Assembly (NCBI GenBank): GCA_963575645.1 | Contig: OY754473.1 | Location: 9,858,001-9,922,000 of the forward strand | Direction: 5' to 3' | Length of the DNA stretch: 64,000 nucleotides | Source of the DNA: Xanthostigma xanthostigma | Lineage: Eukaryota; Arthropoda; Insecta; Raphidioptera; Raphidiidae | Shown: one piece after another, positions 54,191 through 64,000 of the stretch | Numbering within the stretch: the stretch's first letter is position 1 | Layout of the letters: each line of letters begins with the position of its first letter | Notes under the pieces: generated by a model | Database searches by the model: none | Seen by the model: the letters and a program-made list of their open reading frames with translations, nothing else | Told to the model about the DNA's origin: nothing | Position numbers and translations under genes: made by a program

Positions 54191-56036
54191 GAGAGTTAAA
54201 AAGGATCAGAATTCTGCGTCCTTTATAACTATCAAACCAAAATATGAATTTTTTTAAAATAACCCGAATAAAATACCTACTATTTAACAAGCCTGGAAGT
54301 CGAGCTCTCCCAAAGCGTTTCAGTTAATTTTTATTGATTTATATGATAGCATACAAAATGCATGAGCCTATTTATTAATTTTTGTTTTTGTTTACAGGTT
54401 GCTCAAGGGTGTGGATGGCGTTATGGTGCCGTGAAGAATTGAAAATCTGAGAAAATGTACATCCTTGGAAAGATGGAAACTCAATGTGATAAAGAGATTG
54501 CGTAAAAATTAAAACGAATTTGAAAAAAATAAATATAGAAAAAGATCATCTATCGAAATATCAAATACAGTGTATTTGAAGTAACAATTAAATCACGATA
54601 ATTAATTTATATTAGAAAAATGCGTCGATTATCACAAAATAGCTCAAATCAGTTAACTTTAGACTACAAAGTTATACTTGAAACATATTTATAAAAAGCT
54701 ATGCAAAGTTAAGTTGAAACTTACAAAGATAGTAAATGTTACTAATTAAAGAAAAAGCAATACAAGTGTCACTAATTTTAACTGAAGCTATCGAAACAGC
54801 CGTTGGTAAATGCAGTAGTTCAAATTGAAGCTCCATCCTCAGTCATTATAGATGATTTTTGTGCAGAAGTACGCGCTTAGTTCGAGAGAAATGCCATATT
54901 GTCACAAATTAACACCAACGAGAAAAATAATTTCTTTATGTGGTATTTAAAAACGGATTAAAATATTAGACAAAATTGAATCATAAGTTGCCATGAAAAT
55001 ACCAAAATATGACTGATAAATTCGTCAGTGCTGTGAAAGGATTTTGTATTTTTGTTGCGGTGGAAAATTGGCCTTAAAAAAAATTTTCAAAAACTTCGGC
55101 GCTCAGTCGGAACTATGAACTTCAGCCCAGCCTCCTGCAGGCAAACCTATTTCAAACCCTGTTTCTTTTTACGGGGAAATATTAACATAGATGGCACGTA
55201 GAATGCAGTGCTGAAAAACATTTCGGCAGTGAAGCTGTTACATCATTTTGCTTATATTATACACACAATGTAATAATGTGGGATATATATCGTGCCTTCT
55301 TGATCTTCATAATTGGAATGATGTGTTGCTCTGTACCTAAACATTCGAAAATGTTTTACATTTCATTCGACAAACGATTTGTTATAAAGTTCTCACAGAT
55401 AATACTTTTTGTTATCGACATATTAGTCTAATTCTAATCCTTCAAAATAAATAATAATTGTCTAAGGGTGTCTTTATCTATAGAGAAAAAGGAAAACACA
55501 AAAGTGAAGTTGTCGTTTGTCACCATGTAGGCTGCCATTTTCGTCCGGCTTTCTAAGCTCCTAATTGGTTCTCTTTTCTTTCTTGAGTTGCTTGCGATAT
55601 CTCGAGCAATTCAATCGATGCATATCTAAAACAAGAATATCTCGAACAATTCGATCTACAGTATATCCTACAAGGACAAGTCTTGAGTGTTCTTCCACTG
55701 TAAAACAAAGGTTTTACAAATTTACGAAAGTATACAAGTATTATAACAAAATGGATCTCTATAGTACAAAACTTAAAAGCAATATTTGCTTCATTTTTTG
55801 TTCAGCAAACACGACAGCAATTCCCGGAACCATAATATGGTTCCGGGAATTTATTGAATTTATAGTAATAAACGTTTCTGCATTCCAGTGATTCCTCTAC
55901 TACACCCCCCCCCCCCCCCCCCCCGACACCTCAACCCCTTAGGGGATGGGGTCAAAATGTAAACATTTACCTTTTGTTTGGTTATGTACACAAAATTTAT
56001 GAATGTTACACTCAAAAAAATAGTACAAAATACTCA
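54191..56036. other. Non-coding, with a hairpin and a C homopolymer
   Basis: No gene. Features seen are the hairpin at 55819-55851 and a run of 20 C at 55905-55924. A GTTAAAAAGGATCAGAATTC block starts at 54196. Confidence 0.45.
55819..55851. repeat. Perfect 16-bp-arm hairpin
   Basis: AATTCCCGGAACCATA is mirrored exactly around base 55835. There is no T-run that would suggest a pol III end. Confidence 0.9.
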
Positions 56037-56378
56037 CTGCAGTCCTTTGCATTGAACCCTCTGTTGGTGCTATCTCGATGAAAAGCATTTCGTTTGGTAG
56101 ACCTCATCTGCTGACATTCTAGACTTAATGCTCTTTTTTAGTTTAGCATGTTTTCTGTTAAAATTTGAGCGCAATGTATTAATTTTTCGCTTCAATTTCT
56201 CGACTGTGAAATCTTTATCGATTTTTTCAAATTGTTGGTTATTTTGTTTAATGCGATATTTCGCTTGTTTTTGTCCATGTACGTTTTTTCTTTTCGTGTC
56301 CCATAACTCAGGACAATCTTTATACATTGAAATTAAATAACAACACGAATTCCTTCTCTGTTTGATAATGTTCGCCAT
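56037..56378 (-). CDS. MADF-domain protein, first exon (partial)
   Basis: From ATG 56378 the protein reads MANIIKQRRNSCCYLISMY, then KDCPELWDTKRKN and KLKRKINTLRSNFNRKHAKL, SRMSADEVYQTK. This is the layout of the MADF (Myb/SANT-like) DNA-binding domain, including the LWD motif. The frame meets a TAG after SSR near 56075. A +1 reading would reach a donor-like CAGTGAGTATT at about 56035, so a small frameshift may have broken it. MADF proteins are host regulators and also accompany Harbinger elements; the context favours the second, without proof. Confidence 0.65.
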
Positions 56379-56547
56379 ATTCGCTTGCGACTATGCTCGC
56401 GTCAGACAGATGAATGAGTTGAATCTGCAGCATTTTGTGTGTGTCCAGCTATCAGGTACTTGTGTGTAATAGACTCTACTTCCAGTTCTTGTAGGCAAAA
56501 TATGAATTTCATATGAAGAAATATTGAAAAATTAAAACAATCTTACC

Positions 56548-56872
56548 TGTTGATGCAGCCATCAATTTTCCATCGCTTTTAGCTGGGTCAATGTTAACGG
56601 GTTTGTCTGTGGACGCGAGATCGAAAAATGTCATTACGTCTTCACATAAAGGCAATACGAGTATAAGGATGCTATTATCTGTAAATAAATGCCAACTTCA
56701 ATGCATGAAAACTTATCTGAGCGAATAACGTGATAAAAACTACAATTTGTATGATGAATTTACTCACCTTCTACATCTCTGATAATCAAATTTCCACCGT
56801 TGTCGATGACTGGATTATTTCCATTTACAACCATTTCATAACATCCTTTTATCAGCATCGTATTTACCATTA
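56548..56872 (-). CDS. Possible two-exon gene of unknown function (partial)
   Basis: From ATG at about 56872, MVNTMLIKGCYEMVVNGNNP and VIDNGGNLIIRDVE run to a donor GTGAGT near 56767. An acceptor TTTACAG near 56681 opens a second exon, DNSILILVLPLCEDVMTFFD to LMAASTG, ending at donor GTAAG near 56547. The splice signals are canonical and both exons are open, but I recognise no domain. It lies between the MADF ORF and a sequence at 56980-57187 whose GGCTACGTTCTGAAAC end looks Harbinger-like. Low confidence. Confidence 0.3.
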
Positions 56873-57329
56873 TTTTGCAAAAGCTTGATCACTAAGGACA
56901 CCGACATTTTCTTCACAAAACGACGGCAACACAAAAGCACAACGAGAACGGAGAACAAAAATCGAAAAGATTACTGAAACCTGCGTTCGGAAATACATTT
57001 ATATGGAATACCCAAAATCACACCGACTTCCCGTACTATTTCGCCGGTGGTTCGGTGGCACACCAGTGTGTACCGCTGCGTGTTTCCGAACGACTCGCAT
57101 GAGGGCACACCAGGTACACACGAGGATTTCAGAACGGCTAGTGTGAGTCCGTGTGCACGCGAGTGGTGTTTCAGAACGTAGCCTAGTACATTCCAATTGA
57201 ATCCACTAATTTCAAAACCAGGCAAATTCATTGAGGTCAAATGTTGGTAATTTGCAATAAACTGATTTCACATGTTCCCGTCTTTTTATTTTGAAAATAT
57301 TTAGCAGTGATTTAGCGAAAAGGGTCATA

Positions 57330-58412
57330 AACTGAAATGTTTATCCGTTTTTTAAAAAAGCATATCAACAACGCTAGAATTTTAAAAAATAAAATGGAGT
57401 CGTCGTTTATTGACAAAATATATTTTACGGTCATGGGTGTCGCATGTCCGCCGTACCACTTCAACTTGTATTGTTCGTTTTCTTCAAACCATCCGTATTG
57501 CGCAGGATCTAATTGCGCACACGAAAAATCAGTTGCATTTTCCCACATATTCGCGACGTAAATCGTACGCAAAAATGTTTTTTGTAACGTGCGCGAACAT
57601 GGTGGAATCGAGGTGGAGTCAAATCCTTTGATATTTTTGACCAATTTCTGATTGGTTTTTTTAAACGAGTATTTTCTCTGAAAAATTCCATACCGCGCAA
57701 AGTCGACATCATTGGATTTTTTGATGTCGTACATCAGACAAGTGAATTCTTCGATGTTTCGGGAAATCTTGTCAGAAATTTCTTGGGATTTGCTCATCGC
57801 TGCAAAAGTCGTTTGAAAATTTTCGCTTTTTAACAAAAGTTTAAGAGGCTCCGCTTTTCCTTTTCTATAAAAAGCAGCTGTGTAATCGCAGCCTGTATAT
57901 GCATGGAAAGGTAACAACGAGGCACAGACCAATGATCCAAGCTTTTTTCCGAGTTCGGTACAATCAACGTAACTTTGGTCGGGATTTTTCCTCGTCAAAG
58001 TGCTTAGCCACACGCTTTGATTTTCGAATTTGTCGATGTTGCCTAGCAGAATAATTAAAACATCTGTATCGGCCGCTTGTACAAGAATATTCGAATTTTT
58101 CGGCAACATACAAATTGCAAAACGCCAGTTGCTTTGCAAAATATTCATTGCCGTTGCCTACAAAAAACTGGATATCGCATATTCCAGTTTCATTTGTCAA
58201 TCTTTTATACACAATTTTTGCAACGGTATTTTGCAGGGGATGATAAGTGAATAGTTTATCGTGCAAAATCAGACAGTAAGCCGTAGTGTCAGCGTGGAAA
58301 TTTTGGTGAGCTTCAATCATCAATTTGATATCCACAACACCCTTCTTGATGGCTTCCAGTTGCCGCGAGCAATCGAAAACAATTAGCGGTGATGTGGTTT
58401 TGAACTTGTTTT
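57330..58412 (-). pseudogene. XPG/PIN-like uncharacterised repetitive gene, copy 2
   Basis: On the minus strand it starts near IVFDCSRQLEAIKKGVVD (58400) and continues through 57964 (IKLMIEAHQNFHADTTAYCL). After a frame change near 58100-58148, NILVQAADTDVLIILLGN, SLLPFHAYTGCDYTAAFYRK and KAEPLKLLLKSENFQTTF correspond to CSDTDVLVIM and LHALAGCDYNLSFYRK in copy 1. It then extends beyond where copy 1 is cut: IPPCSRTLQKTFLRTIYVAN and WYGGHATP. A stop lies at about 57330. The N-terminal third is missing. The fold assignment is inference from the spaced acidic motifs and the GCDY...GK segment. Confidence 0.6.
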
Positions 58413-58706
58413 ACAATTTTAAATCCGACAGAAAGGGGAACGAGGGGGGCCGTAAATTAATTTTCACTGCCGACGCCTACTGTGTCTTCCAAACTTAGCC
58501 ACGGGCATGTCGAAAGGGCACTGACGATCGAGCGGTAAACAAAACACAATTTATATTCTTATGCTTTATTCTGTTCAGTTTCAAAAATATCCCCTCTCCG
58601 CTTGCTGCTGCTCCCGTTTCTTCGTCGACATTTTTGTTTGCAAACAGAGGAGCAATTATATGTTTATATTTAAAACCCGAATTATTCTTAATTTTCCCAT
58701 CTGTTT

Positions 58707-59220
58707 TTAGATGACGCCTGTATATTTTAAAATCTCCAAGTATATTGGTTTATCTTTTTCCGTATAATTTTTGGGTTTTTTCATAAAAATCAATTCATAA
58801 AGTCCCGGAGTACCGTCGACCTTGTATTTACCGATTACAAGATCGTTTTTAAGAAAAGCAATTTCCTTATTTCCAATCGTGTATTTTCCCCCATCGTCCT
58901 CGCCGTCGTCTACATACTTTACTCCGTAAACATAGTCTTTTTCATTCGCAGCCTTTCTATTTAAATTTATTTCTGGAAGACTTGCAGCAGCAGTGGCGGC
59001 GGTAAGCGTACTAGCTGATACCTATCGGTGTATGAAAATCAAGTTTACAGTTCAAAGCTGTTCTTCTAGTCGCTGCCGCCGCCGACGGGAACGGTTTTCA
59101 TGGAGTTTTGTCTGATTCTCTCTTAATACGTTCATCTTCTTCTTCTTCTGTAGTTTCTTGTTCTTTTTTTACACGATCTATTAGAATAATTTTTAATCGG
59201 TTCTATGAGCGGCTGTAACC
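58707..59220 (-). pseudogene. Short ORF resembling a Maverick/Polinton-associated protein
   Basis: The frame without an ATG runs from about 59024 to a TAA at 58709-58707. It reads SLPEINLNRKAANEKDYVYG, KYTIGNKEIAFLKNDLVIGK, VDGTPGLYELIFMKKPKNYT and YLEILKYTG. I recall the pattern of a TPGLxELIxxKxPxxYTxxD block from small ORFs near polymerase-B (Maverick-like) elements in arthropods. Upstream (59220 to about 59100), after frame changes, a charged stretch EQETTEEEEDERIKRES could be its N-terminus. Function unknown. It supports Maverick-like material at this locus too, though no polymerase is present here. Confidence 0.4.
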
Positions 59221-59404
59221 CATTAATTCCCAAGGGTAAAAATAAAGGCATATTTATTGGTTTTATTGTTTATTACGTTTATAAATACATCCAAAAAGAG
59301 AAAATTATAGTAAAAAAATATTGATTAATTATTTTACATTCCGCAAAGGAACGTTGGGATAACTGAACTTCAATTTTACTAGCAAGTCTAACAACGCTAG
59401 AGTA

Positions 59405-60235
59405 TTAGCGTGAGTGAAATATTTTAAAACAATCAGCATGAAGATGTACTTGACATTTTTTACACATATAAATTGTTGTACTTCTAAACTGTCGACATCT
59501 TCTTCGACGTTTACTTTCGTGCTCTTCTATGACATGACCAATATTATCGAAGCGAATATTGGAAGGTAACGCGTTTTTGGATGGTCTTCCTAGATTTATA
59601 TTTGAATTACCCAAAAAATGCGAATTATATGCAAGTTGGGCATTTTCGGTTTTCATCAAACTTACAGCAACGTAAGATTTGAATTCCAATTGACTCAAAG
59701 ATCGCTCATTCGCCAGATTGTAAATTTTCCACGAGTTTACCAATACACTGTCTATCAAATTGATGAACAGTGGCCACCACCACTTTTCCCCTCTTACTCG
59801 AATCCTATAATTGGCTATTCCATTTTCATGGAGATCTACGCCTCCCATATTTTTATTATAATCTGCTATAACCTGGGGCTGTGGCACATTCACCATCTTT
59901 TTTATTTTTCTATCGTAACGTTTTGCTGTAACCAATGGTCGATTTTTGCATTGTCATTTCATCGAACCAACAGTACTTCATGTTTTTGGTCAAAGCTATA
60001 ATCTCTTTTTTCTGAAGACTTTTCGTATTTATCAAGGTTTTATTCATTGTTCTATTTTCTCTAATAGTACCAGTGGCAAAATAACCTTTCTCTTTCAGAA
60101 TGCAAAACAATTTATGTGAAGAAAAGAAATTATCAAAAAAAGAAATGCGATGTTTGCGTGGGTCTTCAACAACGGACAATAGGTCCAGTACAGTATTTTC
60201 TCCCAGACTTAAATCATTTCTCGTAACGTAACGCG
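59405..60235 (-). pseudogene. piggyBac-6 transposase, C-terminal part
   Basis: The minus-strand frame enters at about 60235 with RYVTRNDLSLGENTVLDLLS, then FFDNFFSSHKLFCILKEKGY (second catalytic Asp). A frame change near 59910-59935 leads to QVIADYNKNMGGVDLHENGI (third Asp), RGEKWWWPLFINLID and a Cys-rich tail, RRCRQFRSTTIYMCKKC, VHLHADCFKIFHS, stopping at 59405. The upstream part is separated by an LTR-like insertion (60236-61372). This PGBD3-like lineage differs from piggyBac-1 to -4. Confidence 0.9.
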
Positions 60236-61372
60236 GCCGTGATGGCACGCAAATATGGTTACAAATGTAAATTTTTATAATAATTACGTGATTTAAAATC
60301 CTGGCAAAGTCGCCAAATTGTAACGCGGCCTCGCTGGCACACACTTAAAGGGTTACAATTTTACATTTGTAACTTACAAATGTAAAATTTTATGATAATT
60401 ATGGCACTGATTTACGCAACGGTTACCCGACTTTTCTCAGACATGCGAAAACTGCTGTTCGTCGATCCGTGAACAACGCCGATGAAAGTGCAATTGATTA
60501 CTATAAATTTTACTTTAAGGTCGCCACCAACTTTTACTAAAGCTGGAAAAGTTATGAATAATGGAAAAATCCAACAATAAAAAGTGTATTTTTCAAACAA
60601 TGTAATTGTCCATAACGGACGTTTATTAAGAATATGGAAGTTTATAACAATGCTTCAAAACTTAAATACTATTAGTGAATAGCGAAAATTAGTTAATATT
60701 AATTATTCTGGCTGTCTCGATACTGGGGGTAGAGGAAAACAGGATGTAAAAGGACTTACGCGCGATGTTGTGTCAGTTTATGCCGCAGATATCTCCTCAT
60801 TAGCGGCCGTATGCACGCTTGTCCTTACGTATATAGATGACTCCTCCGTTGGCGCACTTTCTCTGTGATGCACCGCTGCACTCCACTACAAACTTCACCT
60901 ATTTATAATTATTGGTACTTTTCTGACCCCTTTCACCTTTAATAATATTCACTTTTACCCCGCGTAACTCCGCCGTACTTTTATCTTCTTAAATATTACT
61001 TTTACTTCGCGAAACTTGGTCGCGTTTCTTCACTTCACTCTATATCTCCTTTTATTATACTTTTAAATATTCTTCTTTACACGTGTTTTTATATATTGCG
61101 TATATTACAGTATGAATAACCTGTTACACCCCGCTGACAACTACCCTCGTCTCTTAGCTTAGAACGATCCGTTCGCTATCAATGCTATTTTGCTACTGTT
61201 GAAATAATGGCGTGATTTCTTCTAGATCGCCAAATCACCATCCCCTCCTTCTTCTTGTCGCTTCGCATTACCGGAAGGAATACAGGACGGAATAAGTACT
61301 ACATTAGTCATACTTTGTATAATAACATTTTAAATACCGGCGGGAAAGCCGTACTGTTACAACGTTACTATT
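60236..61372 (-). mobile_element. LTR-like insertion in piggyBac-6
   Basis: Read on the minus strand it starts TGTAACAGTACGGC and has a matching end GCGGCCGCGTTAC-like, seen twice: at about 60338 (GCGTTACA followed by ATTTGGCGACTTTGCC, a primer-binding-like leader) and at about 60232. TGTAAC/GTTACA are inverted LTR-style termini. The 110-bp blocks at 60230 and 60340 are related (GTAACGCGGCC, then GGCACRCA). No coding sequence. It fits a near-solo LTR with a short leader and a partial second LTR end. Confidence 0.5.
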
Positions 61373-62103
61373 CTTTCTGCCATATGGAATAAACTGGTAC
61401 AGATAACCATTTGAACTACACAAGCATCATAACTTGAATCCAAATCTTACGGGCTTTCCTTTGATAAACATCTTGCAACCATGACGTCCAAAATATGGCA
61501 CCATTTCTTCGTCAATTGACAAGTTGTGTGAAAATATTCCAAACTGCATATTTTTTTGGTTGAAAATAGGATGTAATTTAGTGAATTTATCATTTTGATC
61601 CAGGTCAGCATTATCACATAAATGAATGTTTTTCTTTATAGAGTCGAATTTGTTACGACTCATACAATTTCTTACAATTGATACATTTTTGTTTTCATCT
61701 TTTGACCAGTGCAATTTCGCAGCAGGCAATGAATGATATCCACTCAGTAATAATATACCAAAAAATCTTTTGAGTTCTGCTACCGTGAGAGTAAATAAAT
61801 GACGGTTATGGTCACAAGCATATTTTTTTGAAAAACCTACAATCTGTTCCCAAACTTCATCACTAAAAAATAGGGAAAATACTTCAAAAGGTGTTTTTCC
61901 ACCTACACGTTCTTCAATATTCTGTGTCATTGTTGTTTCGTCACTTGTAGGAAAATGTGTATAAGTTGGATGTTCTTTTTTCCAGTCTGGAACACATTTT
62001 GGTGACTTTTTCGGCAGTCTTGGCCTTTTCGAAGTTGAAGGACCGGACTCACCTTGCGTGTTTTCATCTAGATCTTCCTCGTCTGTAAGATTGTCAACCG
62101 TCG
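61373..62103 (-). pseudogene. piggyBac-6 transposase, N-terminal part
   Basis: From about 62103 the frame reads DAVYIPPTVDNLTDEEDLDE, then an acidic/basic linker, FEVFSLFFSDEVWEQIVG, ELKRFFGILLLSGYHSLP and LSIDEEMVPYFGRHGCKMFI (first catalytic Asp), ending KPVRFGFKL. A TGA then replaces the conserved Trp, and CLCSSNGYLYQFIPYGRK continues to the insertion at about 61372. An acceptor-like TTTGTAG near 62145 may mark an upstream exon. Confidence 0.9.
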
Positions 62104-62119
62104 GGGGGATGTACACGGC

Positions 62120-63137
62120 ATCTTACCCCCGTCATCTTGCCCCGTGCTACAAAGAAATATGTTTTGTTTTGTACAAATATACAAACAGTAAATAAAAGGA
62201 ATATATCAGGGCTAGCTCCTATAGTAAATACCTTTGTTAAAATTTATAATGAATTAAGAATAATTAATTACCTGAATAGTTCCCAATTGCTTCGAAAATA
62301 TTAGAGCACTTAACCTCAAATAGGAACTTTTGACATTTCGAATGAAGTTCGGGATGCAAACCTATGTTATCCACTTATATTATTACTAGACGTTCACTAT
62401 TAGATGTGTTACGCTCCCGCGACCGTAACAAAAAAAGGGTGCCGGTAGCTACAGTGGAGAAGGGGTGGGTCAATAAAAACTAAAAGAAAACACTTAAATC
62501 GCAAACCAATAAAACTTACCGAGGAAACTTCTCTATCTCGTTACCGTCGCGTATGGTGTAGAGAGGGGTGGGGGGAAGTCCACCGATAAAGGAACTTATT
62601 TACTTTCAAAAAAAATTTGGGCGCCAGAACCGGATATACAACTGACGATAACAGATCACCGATTCTTGATCTGTAAACGAGAAAGAAAGGATGGGAAAAA
62701 GGGGGGGGGCTATTCCAAAATGAGTTAAAACTCCGCTATAAAATTTACACGTTTAATACCAAATTAAATCCACAAGTATCGAGGATGAAACGGCCATAGC
62801 CAACGACGTAAGGTGGATGCACCGGTAGTTGACACTATTAGGAATGAAATTACCAAAAATATTTGTGTAATACTAACATTACTAGATAACGAAAATTCCT
62901 TGGTACTGGAAGTTTAATTAAGGTTTAAAGAAGTGATTTAAGTGTTAATATAAGAACTAAAACATTTATTTCTGTTATTTTATTGTAATTATTATACACT
63001 CTGCAAAGATACCAGTAGTTGACATGCATAATTTTTGTTTTTATCATTAGTTGACACAGGACGATACCAGAAGTTGACATAAACATTAGTATTGCTTTTT
63101 TAACCAACGTATCTTATAAAATTTACATAGAGGCACA
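62120..63137. other. Non-coding with LTR-like and AGTTGACA repeats
   Basis: No gene. TTTGGGCGCCAGAACCGG at about 62618 contains a reversed primer-binding-like core (TGGCGCCC on the minus strand), hinting at retroelement debris at 62400-62720. AGTTGACA occurs four times between 62828 and 63080. Confidence 0.4.
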
Positions 63138-64000
63138 TCTAGCCATCCGAGTCGATTGGGTTTTCAAATTCATATCTAACTTGACCGTTAAAAATAAATC
63201 TTCGTGAAACGGAAAGTAGTTTAACAACTTGAGATCTACTTATGACACTCACATCTTTTTCATCTTGCTGGAAAATTGTTTTAATTTTATTGCAACATTT
63301 TAATGCCATCACTTCTATATCATTATCGTCGTATATTGACTGAATTATGCAGACGTATTTAAAAAAATTTTTTTTACCATAAACGACACTAGCGCCAAAT
63401 TATTTTTCTCAAATTTTACAAATTCGTTTTCACTACTTGCAATTGTGCTTTCACCTTCTTCGTCTGCGTTTCTAATTAACTCATCTTCTTCTGATTCTTC
63501 GTGAACTATACTAACATCGTCACCACTACTGCCTGACTCAATCCATGTATCATCTTCTTCAGAGTCAGAAGATACATCAGCACGTTTATTTTTTTTCTTA
63601 GACTTTTGTTTGTGTTCTGATTTTAATTTTTGCTTAAGCGCTTTTTCAATGTCCATTTTTTCTTTTTTCAATTTTCTTTCCTCGGCTCTTTTTAGTTTCT
63701 TTTCTTCATTTTCTTTCTTAATTTGTATCTTTTTATTATCATGATATGCTTGCCACTGTTCTGAAGTGACAACACTTGGTATTTTCTCTTTATTACGTCG
63801 TTTTCGTGGGTTTTCTTTAACTTCTGGCCAGAACAGTGCACGCTTAAAAGGTGAAGGAATTATTTTTCCTGTAAAGGTTAAATGTTTTCTTATTGTGTCT
63901 TGTTCGGTTGTCTGTTGGGTTACAATTTTTACAGGAGTTTTTTCTCCTAAATTTTCATTTGGAATTTGACTTTCATCTTGTTTTTCTTGTTCTAATTCTT
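63138..64000 (-). pseudogene. pogo-like transposase, C-terminal region, running off the right edge
   Basis: The minus-strand frame entering at 64000 reads EKQDESQIPNENLGEK, KIIPSPFKRALFWPEVKENP and VVTSEQWQAYHDNKKIQIKK, then a Lys/Glu coiled stretch and an acidic block (SSDSEEDDTWIESGSSGDD). This matches the linker after the DDE_1 domain in insect pogo proteins, as in the tail of 917-2185. Near 63380 the frame shifts; the other frame continues SVVYGKKNFFKYVCIIQSIY and DEKDVSVISRSQVVKLLSVS to a stop at 63138. The catalytic part lies outside the window. Confidence 0.75.

Noticed and set aside
54196-54225. Resemblance of AAAAGGATCAGAATTCTGCG to the pogo fragment at 5248-5270
   Set aside because: Match is short and gapped, and no adjoining pogo sequence is readable; chance similarity is likely.
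53927-54290. Short open frames through the tandem repeat region
   Set aside because: They follow the 127-bp repeat and show no domain or codon conservation between units.
55905-55924. Run of 20 cytosines
   Set aside because: Simple homopolymer, prone to sequencing error; no structure around it suggests function.
1-64000. CRISPR array, bacterial operon or prophage interpretation
   Set aside because: No regularly spaced repeats, no ribosome-binding-site-led gene strings; introns and eukaryotic transposons dominate.

Overview
The window is eukaryotic, AT-rich and almost entirely built of transposable elements. GT-AG introns inside degenerate genes, piggyBac, P-element, hAT, MULE, pogo, mariner and Ty3/gypsy relatives, a baculovirus-F-like envelope fragment and a MADF-domain ORF all point to an insect, plausibly hemipteran-like; the species cannot be fixed from the sequence. 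I see no clear single-copy host gene.

Layout. 1-2185: a foldback repeat, a Harbinger exon and the C-terminal half of a pogo transposase with a PHD-like tail. 2186-19843: one protein-primed-type DNA polymerase B gene of Maverick/Polinton kind, shattered and spread over about 17 kb. Its N-terminal part occurs twice (2186-2966 and 6101 onward), separated by MULE, pogo and envelope fragments. The rest is split by a Ty3/gypsy LTR (CCGG duplication), piggyBac-1 (TTAA) and piggyBac-2 (TTAT). Removing each insert with one copy of its target duplication rejoins the polymerase reading frame. 20038-21830: an intron-containing gene of an uncharacterised XPG/PIN-like family. 21845-25380: a P-element-like transposase split by a hAT element (8-bp duplication TATAAGGC). 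26212-34385: a piggyBac tail fragment, an apparently intact piggyBac-3, and piggyBac-4, which is split by a DUF7869-type transposase gene. 34435-37950: two further DUF7869-type gene pieces, one of them hit by a 549-bp mariner-like derivative.

37951-56000 is gene-poor and holds hAT-type MITEs, Tc1-like transposase tails, at least five long inverted repeats, a non-LTR reverse transcriptase tail and a 127-bp tandem repeat. 56037-64000, mostly minus strand, holds a MADF ORF, a second XPG/PIN-like gene, a short ORF of a type I associate with Maverick-like loci, piggyBac-6 split by LTR-like sequence, and a pogo C-terminus running off the right edge.

Nearly all genes are broken. Exceptions are piggyBac-2 and piggyBac-3, which have open frames, all three catalytic aspartates, terminal repeats and target duplications, and the gypsy gag. 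The most interesting items are the XPG/PIN-like family lying next to polymerase-B-element sequence at two loci, the piggyBac insertion at TTAT, the duplicated 915-bp LTR/polymerase/piggyBac block, and the inverted-repeat junction at 31384-31452.
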